Source: UBA2231 sp964415175 (GTDB lineage Bacteria; Elusimicrobiota; Elusimicrobia; Elusimicrobiales; UBA9959). From it: a stretch of DNA of 30,110 nucleotides. The notes beneath the pieces are model-generated. The model did no database searches and had not been told where the DNA came from. It saw only the letters and a program-made list of their open reading frames with translations. Shown piece by piece: positions 6,226-13,633 of the stretch; the first letter of the stretch is position 1, and every line of letters starts with the position of its first letter. The stretch is from assembly GCA_964415175.1 (NCBI GenBank), contig CAYPYG010000034.1, positions 1-30,110 on the forward strand, written 5' to 3'. The translations under genes were made by a program, and so were the position numbers.

Positions 6226-8598
6226 ATGGCTAAAGCCGCTTTCATCCACCTGCACAATCACTCCGAGTACTCGCTTTTCGACGGTATGCTCCGCTTCACG
6301 GACTGCCACGGCCGGCCGTCGGAGTTCATGCGCTGGCTGGCGGAGCAGAAGAACCCCGCGATGGCGCTGACCGACCACGGCAATATGTACGGCGCCGCCG
6401 AGTTCTATTTCACCGCGCGCGAACTGGGGATCAAGCCCATCATCGGCTGCGAGGTCTACGTCCAGCGCACGCCGGTGACCGACAAGAGCGAGGGCTCGCA
6501 CAAGGACGCCGCCCACCTGGTCCTGCTGGCCAAGAACGCCGATGGTTACGCAAATCTTTGCCGCCTCGTTTCCCGCAGCTACCTGGAGGGGTTCAATCAC
6601 GGGCCCAAGGTGGACCTGGAGATGCTGGAAAAGCACGCCAGGGGGCTGATCTGCCTGTCGGGCTGCATAGCGGGCCCCGTCGCCCGCGCCTGCCGGGGCG
6701 GCGATGCCGCCGGGGCCGTCGGCGCGGCGCGGCGGCTGGCGGACATCTTCGGCAAGGGCGACTTCTACATCGAACTGATGGACAACGGGATGAAGGAGCA
6801 GGCCGAGGCGATGAAGGGCCTGCTGGAGGTCGCTAAAAAGACGAAACTCCCCGTCGTGGCGACCAACGACTGCCATTACTGGAAGGCCGCCGACTGGGAG
6901 ACGCACGACGTGAAGCTCTGCCTCAATACCCGCTCGCTCGTCGGCGCGACTGACCGCTTCCGCTTCAGCGGCCGCGAGTATTATTTCAAGTCGCCGGAGC
7001 AGATGGCAAAACTCTTCTCGCACACGCCCGAGGCGCTCAGGAACACGCTGGCCATAGCGGCCAGGTGCGACGTGAAGCTGCCGGAGGGAGAACCGCTGAC
7101 GCCGCCTTTCAAGTCGCCGGCGAAATTAAAGGAACTCTGCCTCAAGGGGCTCGGCAAACCGACGGCCGAACAGAAGAAGCGGCTCGACGCCGAGCTCAAA
7201 GCCGTCAAGGCGGCGGGGCTGGAGGACTATTTCCTCATACTGGCCGACGCCGCGCGCCGCGCGCGCGCGGAGGGCGTGCTGACCGGCCCCGGCCGCGGCA
7301 CGGCCGCCGGCTCGCTGATAAATTTCGCGCTGGGCCTGACCGCCGTAGACCCGCTCAAGTACGGGCTCAGCTTCGACCGCTTCCTGGACACCTCGCGCTC
7401 GCCCTTCCCCCCGCTGACCGTCGAAGTGCAGGAGACCCGCCGCGGCAAGTTCCTGGAACTGCTGGCCAAAAAGCACGGCGCGGACGCCGTCGCGGCCGCG
7501 GGTTATTTCAGCGTCAAGCAGCCGCGCAATCTGGCCCGCGACCTGGGCATAGCCCTGGGGATAGACCGCGCCGCCGTAGAGCGGCTGGTCGCCGCGATAC
7601 CGTTCAACCACCGCGGCGAAGTCTCGGACCTCGTCGAGGTAAAACACCTGCTGGCCGACCCCGCCGTGGAGAAGCTGGCCGACTTCACCGACCGGCTCTG
7701 CGGGATAAAGAACGGCTCGGGCGCCGACAATGCCGCCGTGGTGATAGCGCCCGGACCGGCCGCCGGTTTCATGCCGCTTTCCAACGCCGGCCGCCGCGGG
7801 GAACCGGCCGCGCAGTACGGCAAGCGCGACCTGGCGCGGCTGGGCTTCATGCAGTTCGACCTGGCCGGCCAGCGCGCGCTGGACGCGCAGCAGGCCGCGC
7901 TCGAGCGCATAAAGACGCGCGGCTTCGCCCTGGACGCCATAGCGGAGGACGATCTCAAGACCTGGACGCTGATAGCCAACGGCCTCACCACCGGCGTACA
8001 CGGCCTGGAAACGGAAGGCGTCAAGAAATACCTGGTCCAGCTGCAGCCTTCCCGGCTGGAGGACCTGGCCGCGCTGCTGGCCCTTTACCGCCCCGGCCCC
8101 ATACAGGCAGGCCTGCTGGACGCCTTCATCGCCGCGAAAGCGAAGAAAGGCGCCGCCGCGCCCCATGCCGCGCTGGAGCCGCTGCTTAAGGACACCTGGG
8201 GGGCGCTCGTGTACCAGGAACAGCTCATGGCCGCGGCGGAACGCATCGGCGGCTTCGGACCGCCGCGCGCCGCCGAACTGCGCCGCGCGCTCGCCGCCGG
8301 CGGCGGGGAAGCGCAGGAAAAGCTGCGCAAGGAATTCATCGCCGGCGCCAGAAAGAAGAAGTTCGGTCCCAGGGAGGCCGCCGCCGTATTCGACGCCCTT
8401 TCCCGCGCCGCCTCCCACGCCGTCTGCAAGGCGCACGCGGTCCCGCAGGCGCTGCTGGCCTACCGCCAGGCCTGGCTCAAGGCCAATTACCCGCGCGAAT
8501 TCATGACCGCGCTCATAGAGAACGAGCGGGGCCGCCAGGACCAGGGCAATTACGCGCTCTACATGGCGGAAGCCAGGCGTATAGGCGTGAAGATCTGA
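6226..8598 (+). CDS. Short DnaE (DNA polymerase III alpha) paralogue, PHP domain intact, polymerase site degenerate
   Basis: The 790-residue product aligns by eye with DnaE from the PHP domain to the end of the fingers and then stops; normal DnaE proteins are about 1000-1200 residues and continue with helix-hairpin-helix and OB domains. The PHP metal site looks complete: H8, H10, D19, H51, E76, H97, C147, D215, H217. The palm keeps GPGRGTAAGSL (354-364), but the catalytic P-D-I-D-x-D-F motif reads P-P-L-T-V-E-V (395-401); the third acidic residue D545 is kept (QFDLAG). The conserved HAAGVVIAP segment reads DNAAVVIAP. It is therefore probably not a polymerase but may keep PHP phosphodiesterase or DNA-binding activity. 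The start at 6226 is preferred over ATG 6208 because AAGGGGG lies just upstream. Confidence 0.85.
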   Translation: MAKAAFIHLHNHSEYSLFDGMLRFTDCHGRPSEFMRWLAEQKNPAMALTDHGNMYGAAEFYFTARELGIKPIIGCEVYVQRTPVTDKSEGSHKDAAHLVLLAKNADGYANLCRLVSRSYLEGFNHGPKVDLEMLEKHARGLICLSGCIAGPVARACRGGDAAGAVGAARRLADIFGKGDFYIELMDNGMKEQAEAMKGLLEVAKKTKLPVVATNDCHYWKAADWETHDVKLCLNTRSLVGATDRFRFSGREYYFKSPEQMAKLFSHTPEALRNTLAIAARCDVKLPEGEPLTPPFKSPAKLKELCLKGLGKPTAEQKKRLDAELKAVKAAGLEDYFLILADAARRARAEGVLTGPGRGTAAGSLINFALGLTAVDPLKYGLSFDRFLDTSRSPFPPLTVEVQETRRGKFLELLAKKHGADAVAAAGYFSVKQPRNLARDLGIALGIDRAAVERLVAAIPFNHRGEVSDLVEVKHLLADPAVEKLADFTDRLCGIKNGSGADNAAVVIAPGPAAGFMPLSNAGRRGEPAAQYGKRDLARLGFMQFDLAGQRALDAQQAALERIKTRGFALDAIAEDDLKTWTLIANGLTTGVHGLETEGVKKYLVQLQPSRLEDLAALLALYRPGPIQAGLLDAFIAAKAKKGAAAPHAALEPLLKDTWGALVYQEQLMAAAERIGGFGPPRAAELRRALAAGGGEAQEKLRKEFIAGARKKKFGPREAAAVFDALSRAASHAVCKAHAVPQALLAYRQAWLKANYPREFMTALIENERGRQDQGNYALYMAEARRIGVKI

Positions 8599-8608
8599 AC
8601 GGCTGAAT

Positions 8609-8632
8609 AAGTCAACAACTCAACAAGTCAAC
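8609..8632. repeat. Three tandem 8-mers between convergent genes
   Basis: AAGTCAAC, AACTCAAC and AAGTCAAC follow each other directly. The block fills the short gap between the DnaE-like gene and the convergent membrane-protein gene and covers the stop codon of the latter (8628-8630). No hairpin terminator is visible here. Confidence 0.6.
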
Positions 8633-10943
8633 TACGTCCCCTGATAGCGCGGAGGCCGGAGAGGGCTTTTTGGTCGCCGGGGAATTTTTCGAGGAAGCGG
8701 ACGAAGTTGCGCTCGGCGGCCCGGTGGTCACGGGCCAGCAGCCGCGCCACCCCGGCGTCGTAGAAACGGCTCGGCTCCGACTCGGCCAGCCGTTCCATCA
8801 CCGCGGCGGCGTCGGAGGGAGAACCAGCGTCCTGCAACACCAAGGCTAGCTGGAGGGTCTCGCCGGAGCCGGACGACGCCGCAAGCCCGCAGCCGGCGCT
8901 GGCGGCGGCCGCGTTCTTGAGCCCCACGGCCAGTTCGGCCAGGGCCGCGCGCAGGGCGAAACCACCGCCGGCGGCCGAAAGGGCCCGGCATTTGTCGAAA
9001 GACTCCGCGCCAGCCCAGACTCCACCCTCGCGGGATAAGACCGCTAGCGCGGATTCCAGCCGCCCGGCCTGGAGCGCGGCCAGCAGGTAGACTTCCCTGC
9101 CGGCTCCCCCCCGCCCTTCCGCGAAGAAAGCGTCGAAAAGCTCGCGCGCGCGGCGCCGGGAGCCGGCGGCGGCGTATAGCTCCACCGCCTCGCGGGCCAG
9201 CGCGGCCGTCCGCGGCGTCCCGGCGGAGTCCAGCGCTGCGGCGGCCTCGCGCGGCCGCCCGCCGGCCAGCAGCAGCCGCGCCCGCGCCGTGGTTTCCTCC
9301 GGCGTCGGCGGCAACGCGCGCCCGAGCTTCTCCAGCAGCCGGAGGCGCCGCTCCGGAGGCCAGTAATGGAGGGCCTCGAGCACGGCACCCTTCCTGAAAT
9401 CGTCGGCCGCGGCGGCCTTGGCCGCTATGTCCCGGTCCACGCCCCGTTCCAGCCCGCGCACCAGCCACAACGCGCGGGCCTGCGTTGCGGCGAAGGTCTC
9501 CCTCGCCTCGGCGTCCCTGCCCAGTTCCAGCTGCCGCAACCCTTTTATCACGTGCAAATCCTTCGGCTTCAGCCAGCCATGGGACCAGTCCTCCGGCAAC
9601 GACCAGAACACCCCGCCGGACTCCAACGAGGCCAGCGCCGCCAAAGCCCTCTGCAGCCCGGCGGCCGCCGCGGCGCGCGTGAAAAAGAGCAGTCCCTCGT
9701 GATCCCCGGCGTGCAGTGCATGGGCGGCGCCGTACCTGAGCAGGTAAGGATTCGCCCGCGCCGGGTCCCGCCGGGCGGCGTAGAACGCGTCGCCCGGCGC
9801 CACAGGCCACAGCAGAGCGCGGGTCACAGCGGCCAGCGCCAGGACCGAGAAACAGGCGGACGCCGCGGACGAAACCGCGGGAATCCAGTCGGCGCGGACA
9901 GGGAACCCGCGCGCCAGGCGGGCCAGCCCGGGCGCGGCCGCGCAGCAGAGAAGGAGCCAGAGCGGTTCCAGGTAGCGGGTCTCGATCGACATGAGAGAAT
10001 GCGTGAACATGAAGCCGCAGGCCAGCGCCGGCAGCAGGAAGCGCCCGGCCGCGGCGCGCGTCAGCGCCGTCCCGGCGGCGGCCGCGGCCGCCAGCCACGG
10101 CTGCTGGGCCAGGATATGCTTCAGCCGGACCAAAACGGACGACAGGTAAGCGAGCGGCGAGGCCGCTATGGTCCGTGCGGCCCAGCCGTAGACGCCTTCG
10201 CCCGGCTGGAGCCCGGCCATCTCCCTGAAATTCCCCTCTATCGTGTACACGCTGCCCAGCACCGCGGTTACGATATTGGTATCGGCCCGGCCGTGCTCGA
10301 AAAAGGACGGCGTGCCGGCCGCCGACCAGGTGAGCGCCGCCCAGGGCAACAGCGGGACAAACACACAGCCGGCCAGGACCGCGGCCCGCCAGGCGCGCGC
10401 GCGCAGCGGGCCGCGGGTGAAGCATAATTCATGTGCCGACCAGATGAACGGAAACGAGACGGCCGAGGAACGTACCAGGAAGGTCGCCCCGAGCGCCAAG
10501 CCGGCGACGGCGGCGTTTCCGGCCGTCTCCGCCCCCCTGCGCCGCACGCCCAGAGCCAATGCGGTCAGAAGGAAACAGGAGAATACCGCCTGCTCCAGGT
10601 CCTCCGGAGCGTAGAACAGCGCGCCCCCGGCGGCCAGTAGCCCGGGATAGATTCCTCCGCCAAGCGACGCGGCTATGTAAAAACATAACGCGGCCGCCCA
10701 GCCCCGGAAAGCCAGCAGCCGTACTACGGGCGGCGGACCGTCCACCTCACTGCCGGTCAGCAGGGCGGACACCGGCATCACACTGGTTATCAGCGGATCG
10801 TCCAGGCCCAGTTTCAGCATCATGGCGTGGTCCGGGATCAGGTCTCTGACATGCCGGTTCTTTTCCAGCAAGCCGGCCAGGACCAGCACTAGGGCGGCCG
10901 TCAGCAGGGCTAGTTGCAGAGGGACCGGTAGACCGCGTCGCAT
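8628..10943 (-). CDS. GT-C-like polytopic membrane protein with TPR-like C-terminal half
   Basis: The 771-residue product has roughly ten hydrophobic segments in its first 400 residues, with conserved-looking loops (DDPLITSVMP, SIETRYLEPLW) that recall GT-C glycosyltransferases of the GT39/ArnT or mannosyltransferase type. Residues about 410-771 are soluble, alanine- and arginine-rich helical repeats that resemble TPRs (for example EALHYWPPERRLRLLEKLG and SRFYDAGVARLLARDHRAAE). I see no definite catalytic residue, so transferase activity is inferred from topology only. The ATG at 10943 is chosen because it is 6 nt after a TATAAT; the frame is open further upstream but without support. Confidence 0.6.
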   Translation of the reverse strand: MRRGLPVPLQLALLTAALVLVLAGLLEKNRHVRDLIPDHAMMLKLGLDDPLITSVMPVSALLTGSEVDGPPPVVRLLAFRGWAAALCFYIAASLGGGIYPGLLAAGGALFYAPEDLEQAVFSCFLLTALALGVRRRGAETAGNAAVAGLALGATFLVRSSAVSFPFIWSAHELCFTRGPLRARAWRAAVLAGCVFVPLLPWAALTWSAAGTPSFFEHGRADTNIVTAVLGSVYTIEGNFREMAGLQPGEGVYGWAARTIAASPLAYLSSVLVRLKHILAQQPWLAAAAAAGTALTRAAAGRFLLPALACGFMFTHSLMSIETRYLEPLWLLLCCAAAPGLARLARGFPVRADWIPAVSSAASACFSVLALAAVTRALLWPVAPGDAFYAARRDPARANPYLLRYGAAHALHAGDHEGLLFFTRAAAAAGLQRALAALASLESGGVFWSLPEDWSHGWLKPKDLHVIKGLRQLELGRDAEARETFAATQARALWLVRGLERGVDRDIAAKAAAADDFRKGAVLEALHYWPPERRLRLLEKLGRALPPTPEETTARARLLLAGGRPREAAAALDSAGTPRTAALAREAVELYAAAGSRRRARELFDAFFAEGRGGAGREVYLLAALQAGRLESALAVLSREGGVWAGAESFDKCRALSAAGGGFALRAALAELAVGLKNAAAASAGCGLAASSGSGETLQLALVLQDAGSPSDAAAVMERLAESEPSRFYDAGVARLLARDHRAAERNFVRFLEKFPGDQKALSGLRAIRGRS

Positions 10944-10949
10944 CCCGTA

Positions 10950-10962
10950 ATTATACAGAAAC
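10950..10962 (-). promoter_or_regulatory. Leaderless-type promoter for the GT-C-like gene
   Basis: On the minus strand GTTTCTG is followed by TATAAT (10955-10950) and 6 nt to the ATG at 10943. The spacer (tacggg) cannot hold a ribosome-binding site. Confidence 0.6.
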
Positions 10963-10994
10963 GGACGACTTCTCCGCCCGCGACGGGCACATAC

Positions 10995-11027
10995 GGCCCA
11001 GGGGCGGCTGCCCCTTGGGCCTGCTTT
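10995..11027 (+). terminator. Plus-strand intrinsic terminator with no gene before it
   Basis: GGCCCAGGGGC (10995-11005) pairs with GCCCCTTGGGCC (11010-11021) with one bulged base and a 4-nt loop, followed by TGCTTTTT. The only plus-strand sequence upstream is the 50-nt gap beside the divergent gene start at 10943. It may end a very short RNA or act as a leader attenuator for the gene at 11151. Confidence 0.5.
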
Positions 11028-11150
11028 TTGGGGGTCCAATAACTGCCGCGTACCGGGTCCTTAGCCTCATCAGCGAAAGCCCTTTAAAATTCCATAATTA
11101 CCTTGCAGCCGTAAAGCCGGGCCGGGCCCGGCGCGGAACAAGGAGACAAA

Positions 11151-12212
11151 ATGATCAGGAAAGCGCTCATCTTCTCCCTCATCATGGCCCCGGTATCGGC
11201 CTTCGCCGCCGAAGCCGACCATTACACCCTCGGCGACTACGAGATCGCCGACATCACGCAGGAGCTCAACGATTACTCCAACTACGCCCTCGGCCAGGTG
11301 CTCGAGCGCCTCAACCAGGACGGCGGCTGCTCCGCTCCCGCCGATCAGAAGCCAGCGCACGACCCGTTCATGAACGACGACTTCGACAATGAGCCGCCGG
11401 CCAAGACCCCCGAGGAGAAGCTCTACGCCGAACTGCGCACCGTCTTCGCCAACCACGGCAAGAGCCGGATGATCAACGACATCCTCGACGGCCGCCTGGC
11501 CCGCACCGTCATACCGCTCAAGGAATCGGTTTACGGCGAATGGTCCGTCGGCAACGGCTTCCTGCTGGGCCGCCGCAGCGCCGCCAGCAGCCCCCTGGCG
11601 CTCTCCCCCCTCATCAAGGTCAACGGCTACGTGATAGGCGTGGACAAGCTCGAGCACATGTTCGGCATGGGCTACGCTTACTTCAAGCGCCACCACATCC
11701 GCGGCATGAAGATGCGCCGCGTGCTCAAGCTGGGCGTCATCGCCGAGAAGACCTACCTGGGCGGCAACTTCCTGGCCACCGGCGTGTTCACCTACGCCGA
11801 CCTCTCAGCCAACTTCAACGGCATGCGCTTCTGGAACCACATGCTGCAGAAGGACGACGACGTCCTGGGCAAGCAGCACAACCTGGGCCCCTACGTCACC
11901 TGCGAGGCCGGCCAGTGGAAGAAGGCCAACCCCATCGACTTCTCCAACTACGTGGACCGCACCTACCAGGAGAACTACAACTGCTCCAAGTTCGCCACCC
12001 AGAAAGGCGTGGAGAAGTTCAAGGAATCGCTGGGCCGCCTGGAGGCCAAGCACGGCAAGACCCGCGGCGGCTTCGCCTGCCCCGCCGATCCCGCCCTGCT
12101 CGAAGAGGCCGCGGCCAAATACAAGGTGCCGGTCAACGGCGGCACCACGATCGACCACTGGATAGTCAACCGCGACGGCAACGAGAAGGTCTCCTACTTC
12201 AACGAGTTCTGA
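11151..12212 (+). CDS. Exported protein of unknown function
   Basis: The 353-residue product has a signal peptide (1-19, cleaved after AFA). The segment VIGVDKLEHMFGMGYAYF resembles the DK-x-x-H-F pattern of DUF2279/YfiM-type envelope proteins, but the match is too short to assign a family. Five cysteines and several histidines in the mature part could form disulfides or bind metal. A good ribosome site (AAGGAG, 7 nt before ATG) marks the start, unlike many neighbours. A strong hairpin terminator follows at 12236-12261. It stands alone between divergent and convergent neighbours, so context gives no functional hint. Confidence 0.8.
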   Translation: MIRKALIFSLIMAPVSAFAAEADHYTLGDYEIADITQELNDYSNYALGQVLERLNQDGGCSAPADQKPAHDPFMNDDFDNEPPAKTPEEKLYAELRTVFANHGKSRMINDILDGRLARTVIPLKESVYGEWSVGNGFLLGRRSAASSPLALSPLIKVNGYVIGVDKLEHMFGMGYAYFKRHHIRGMKMRRVLKLGVIAEKTYLGGNFLATGVFTYADLSANFNGMRFWNHMLQKDDDVLGKQHNLGPYVTCEAGQWKKANPIDFSNYVDRTYQENYNCSKFATQKGVEKFKESLGRLEAKHGKTRGGFACPADPALLEEAAAKYKVPVNGGTTIDHWIVNRDGNEKVSYFNEF

Positions 12213-12235
12213 CCTAAGCCCCCCCCCGCAAAACG

Positions 12236-12261
12236 GAACCCCCGCCGGGTGGCGGGGGTTC
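12236..12261. terminator. Bidirectional intrinsic terminator
   Basis: An 11-bp perfect GC-rich stem, GAACCCCCGCC against GGCGGGGGTTC, closes a GGGT loop. On the minus strand it is followed by CGTTTT, on the plus strand by TCATTT. It sits between convergent genes ending at 12212 (+) and 12286 (-) and probably serves both. Confidence 0.8.
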
Positions 12262-12285
12262 TCATTTCCAGGGCCGGCCGCGGCC

Positions 12286-12789
12286 TTACAGCGCGGCGAC
12301 GCTCATCAGCGCGGCGGTATTGTCGCGCAGCCAACGGCGATGCGCCCTGTAGTCCGGGCAGGCCGCGCGCACATGCGCCCAGAAGTCGCGCGAGTGATTG
12401 AGCTCGCGCAGGTGGCAGAGCTCGTGGATGACCACATAATCCAGGACGGCGGACGGCGCGGCGGCCAGCCGCCAGTTGAAATTGAGGTTCCCCTTCGCCG
12501 AGCAGCTGCCCCAGCGCGTGCGCTGCGAACGGATGGACAGGCGCTTGTAGGGGATGCCCAGCGCGTCGGACCAGTGTTCCGTGCGGGCCGTGATGAGCAC
12601 GCGGGCGCGGGCGATATCGGCCGCGGCGGCGCGGGGAAGCGCGGGACGGCGGGCGCGGCGCGCCCGCCGGTACGCGCGGCGGGCGGGACGCGGAGGACGC
12701 GGTACGGTGAAAAGCCCCGGCAGGTCCTTCGAAAGCCCTTTGAGAAAACGGTCTATCTCCCGGCAGAGCCCGCCGGCCTTCCCGGTCAT
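12286..12789 (-). CDS. YgjP-like (DUF45/M48-related) zinc metallopeptidase
   Basis: The 167-residue protein carries the family signature TRWGSCSAKGNLNFNWRL (91-108) and the zinc motif H122-E123-x-x-H126 followed by H132 (IHELCHLRELNHSRDFW). YgjP-type proteins are small cytoplasmic metallopeptidases of poorly known substrate. It is shorter than the usual roughly 230 residues; the N-terminal part before residue 50 is basic and poorly conserved. The ATG overlaps the stop of the metallo-hydrolase gene (TGATG), so the two are translated together from the upstream promoter. A bidirectional terminator follows. Confidence 0.8.
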   Translation of the reverse strand: MTGKAGGLCREIDRFLKGLSKDLPGLFTVPRPPRPARRAYRRARRARRPALPRAAAADIARARVLITARTEHWSDALGIPYKRLSIRSQRTRWGSCSAKGNLNFNWRLAAAPSAVLDYVVIHELCHLRELNHSRDFWAHVRAACPDYRAHRRWLRDNTAALMSVAAL

Positions 12790-13577
12790 CAGTCTATCTC
12801 CAGGACCTCGCCGGCGCTGTCGCGCGGGGCGGTATGCAGGCGGAACTTCAGCGGCTTCCTCTTCTTTTTGAAATAACGGCGCACCTCGAGCTCGGGCAGG
12901 TCGGGGCGGTTGCAGTCCGCGCTCAGGTGCGCCAGCACCACGGCCTGCGGCGGACCGTCGGCCTCGCAGACCCGGCGGAGGAAATCGGCCGCCAGCGGAT
13001 TGGAAAGATGGTACTCCGAGCCCGGGTGCGGGTTGAGCCGCCTCAGTTCCGGGTCGTGATTGGCCTCCAGCAGCAGCAGGTCGGCGCCCGCGGCGAAGGC
13101 CACGTGCATTTCGCTGAAAGCGTGGAGATCGGTGAAAACGGCCGCGCGGCGGCGGGCCAGGCCGCGCCCCCAGGTCACGTCCAGCGCGCAGGTGTGACAG
13201 CCGGGCGCGTGCGGCACCTCGGCCTGCGTCACGGTGAAATCGCCCAGCGCCAGCGCGCCGTCGAAGGACGCGACGACGCCGGCATACCCGCGCCCGCAGC
13301 GCGTTTCTATCTGTTCCGCCGTTAACGGGTGGCAGTAGGCCTTGAGGCCGGCCCCGGCCAGCGCCTTGAGGGAGTTCCTGTTGATATGATCGCCGTGCGC
13401 GTGCGTTATGACCGCGCCCAGCAGCTCGCCGCAGAGCGCCCTCGCCTCGGCTATGACCGCGCGGGAATCGCGCTGCGAGCCCGGCCCGAAATCGACCAGG
13501 AGCCCGCCGTTCTCGCTCCAGAGCAGGGCCGCGTTGCCGCCGCTGCCGGACAGGAAGGACTTGAACCTCAATGCCAT
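12789..13577 (-). CDS. MBL-fold metallo-hydrolase of the YycJ/WalJ type
   Basis: The 262-residue protein has the metallo-beta-lactamase metal motif H59-x-H61-x-D63-H64 (ITHAHGDH), an aspartate in VFTDLH, and the family segments LLLEANHDPELRRLNPHPG and LAHLSADCNRP, which match YycJ/WalJ-like exonuclease-type hydrolases (LEANHD and HLS motifs). Such enzymes are cytoplasmic and thought to act on nucleic acids; the substrate here is not known. A -10 element (TAGAAT) 8 nt before the ATG indicates leaderless initiation. The gene is first in a two-gene operon with the YgjP-like peptidase. Confidence 0.8.
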   Translation of the reverse strand: MALRFKSFLSGSGGNAALLWSENGGLLVDFGPGSQRDSRAVIAEARALCGELLGAVITHAHGDHINRNSLKALAGAGLKAYCHPLTAEQIETRCGRGYAGVVASFDGALALGDFTVTQAEVPHAPGCHTCALDVTWGRGLARRRAAVFTDLHAFSEMHVAFAAGADLLLLEANHDPELRRLNPHPGSEYHLSNPLAADFLRRVCEADGPPQAVVLAHLSADCNRPDLPELEVRRYFKKKRKPLKFRLHTAPRDSAGEVLEID

Positions 13578-13585
13578 AGCGCTCT

Positions 13586-13591
13586 ATTCTA
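13586..13591 (-). promoter_or_regulatory. Leaderless-type -10 element for the MBL/YgjP operon
   Basis: On the minus strand TAGAAT (13591-13586) lies 8 nt before the ATG at 13577. It lacks the TTTTG prefix seen at most other genes here. Confidence 0.45.
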
Positions 13592-13633
13592 GTAAATACC
13601 GGAGGGCGGCGGGGAACGGGCGGGGCGCGCAGC

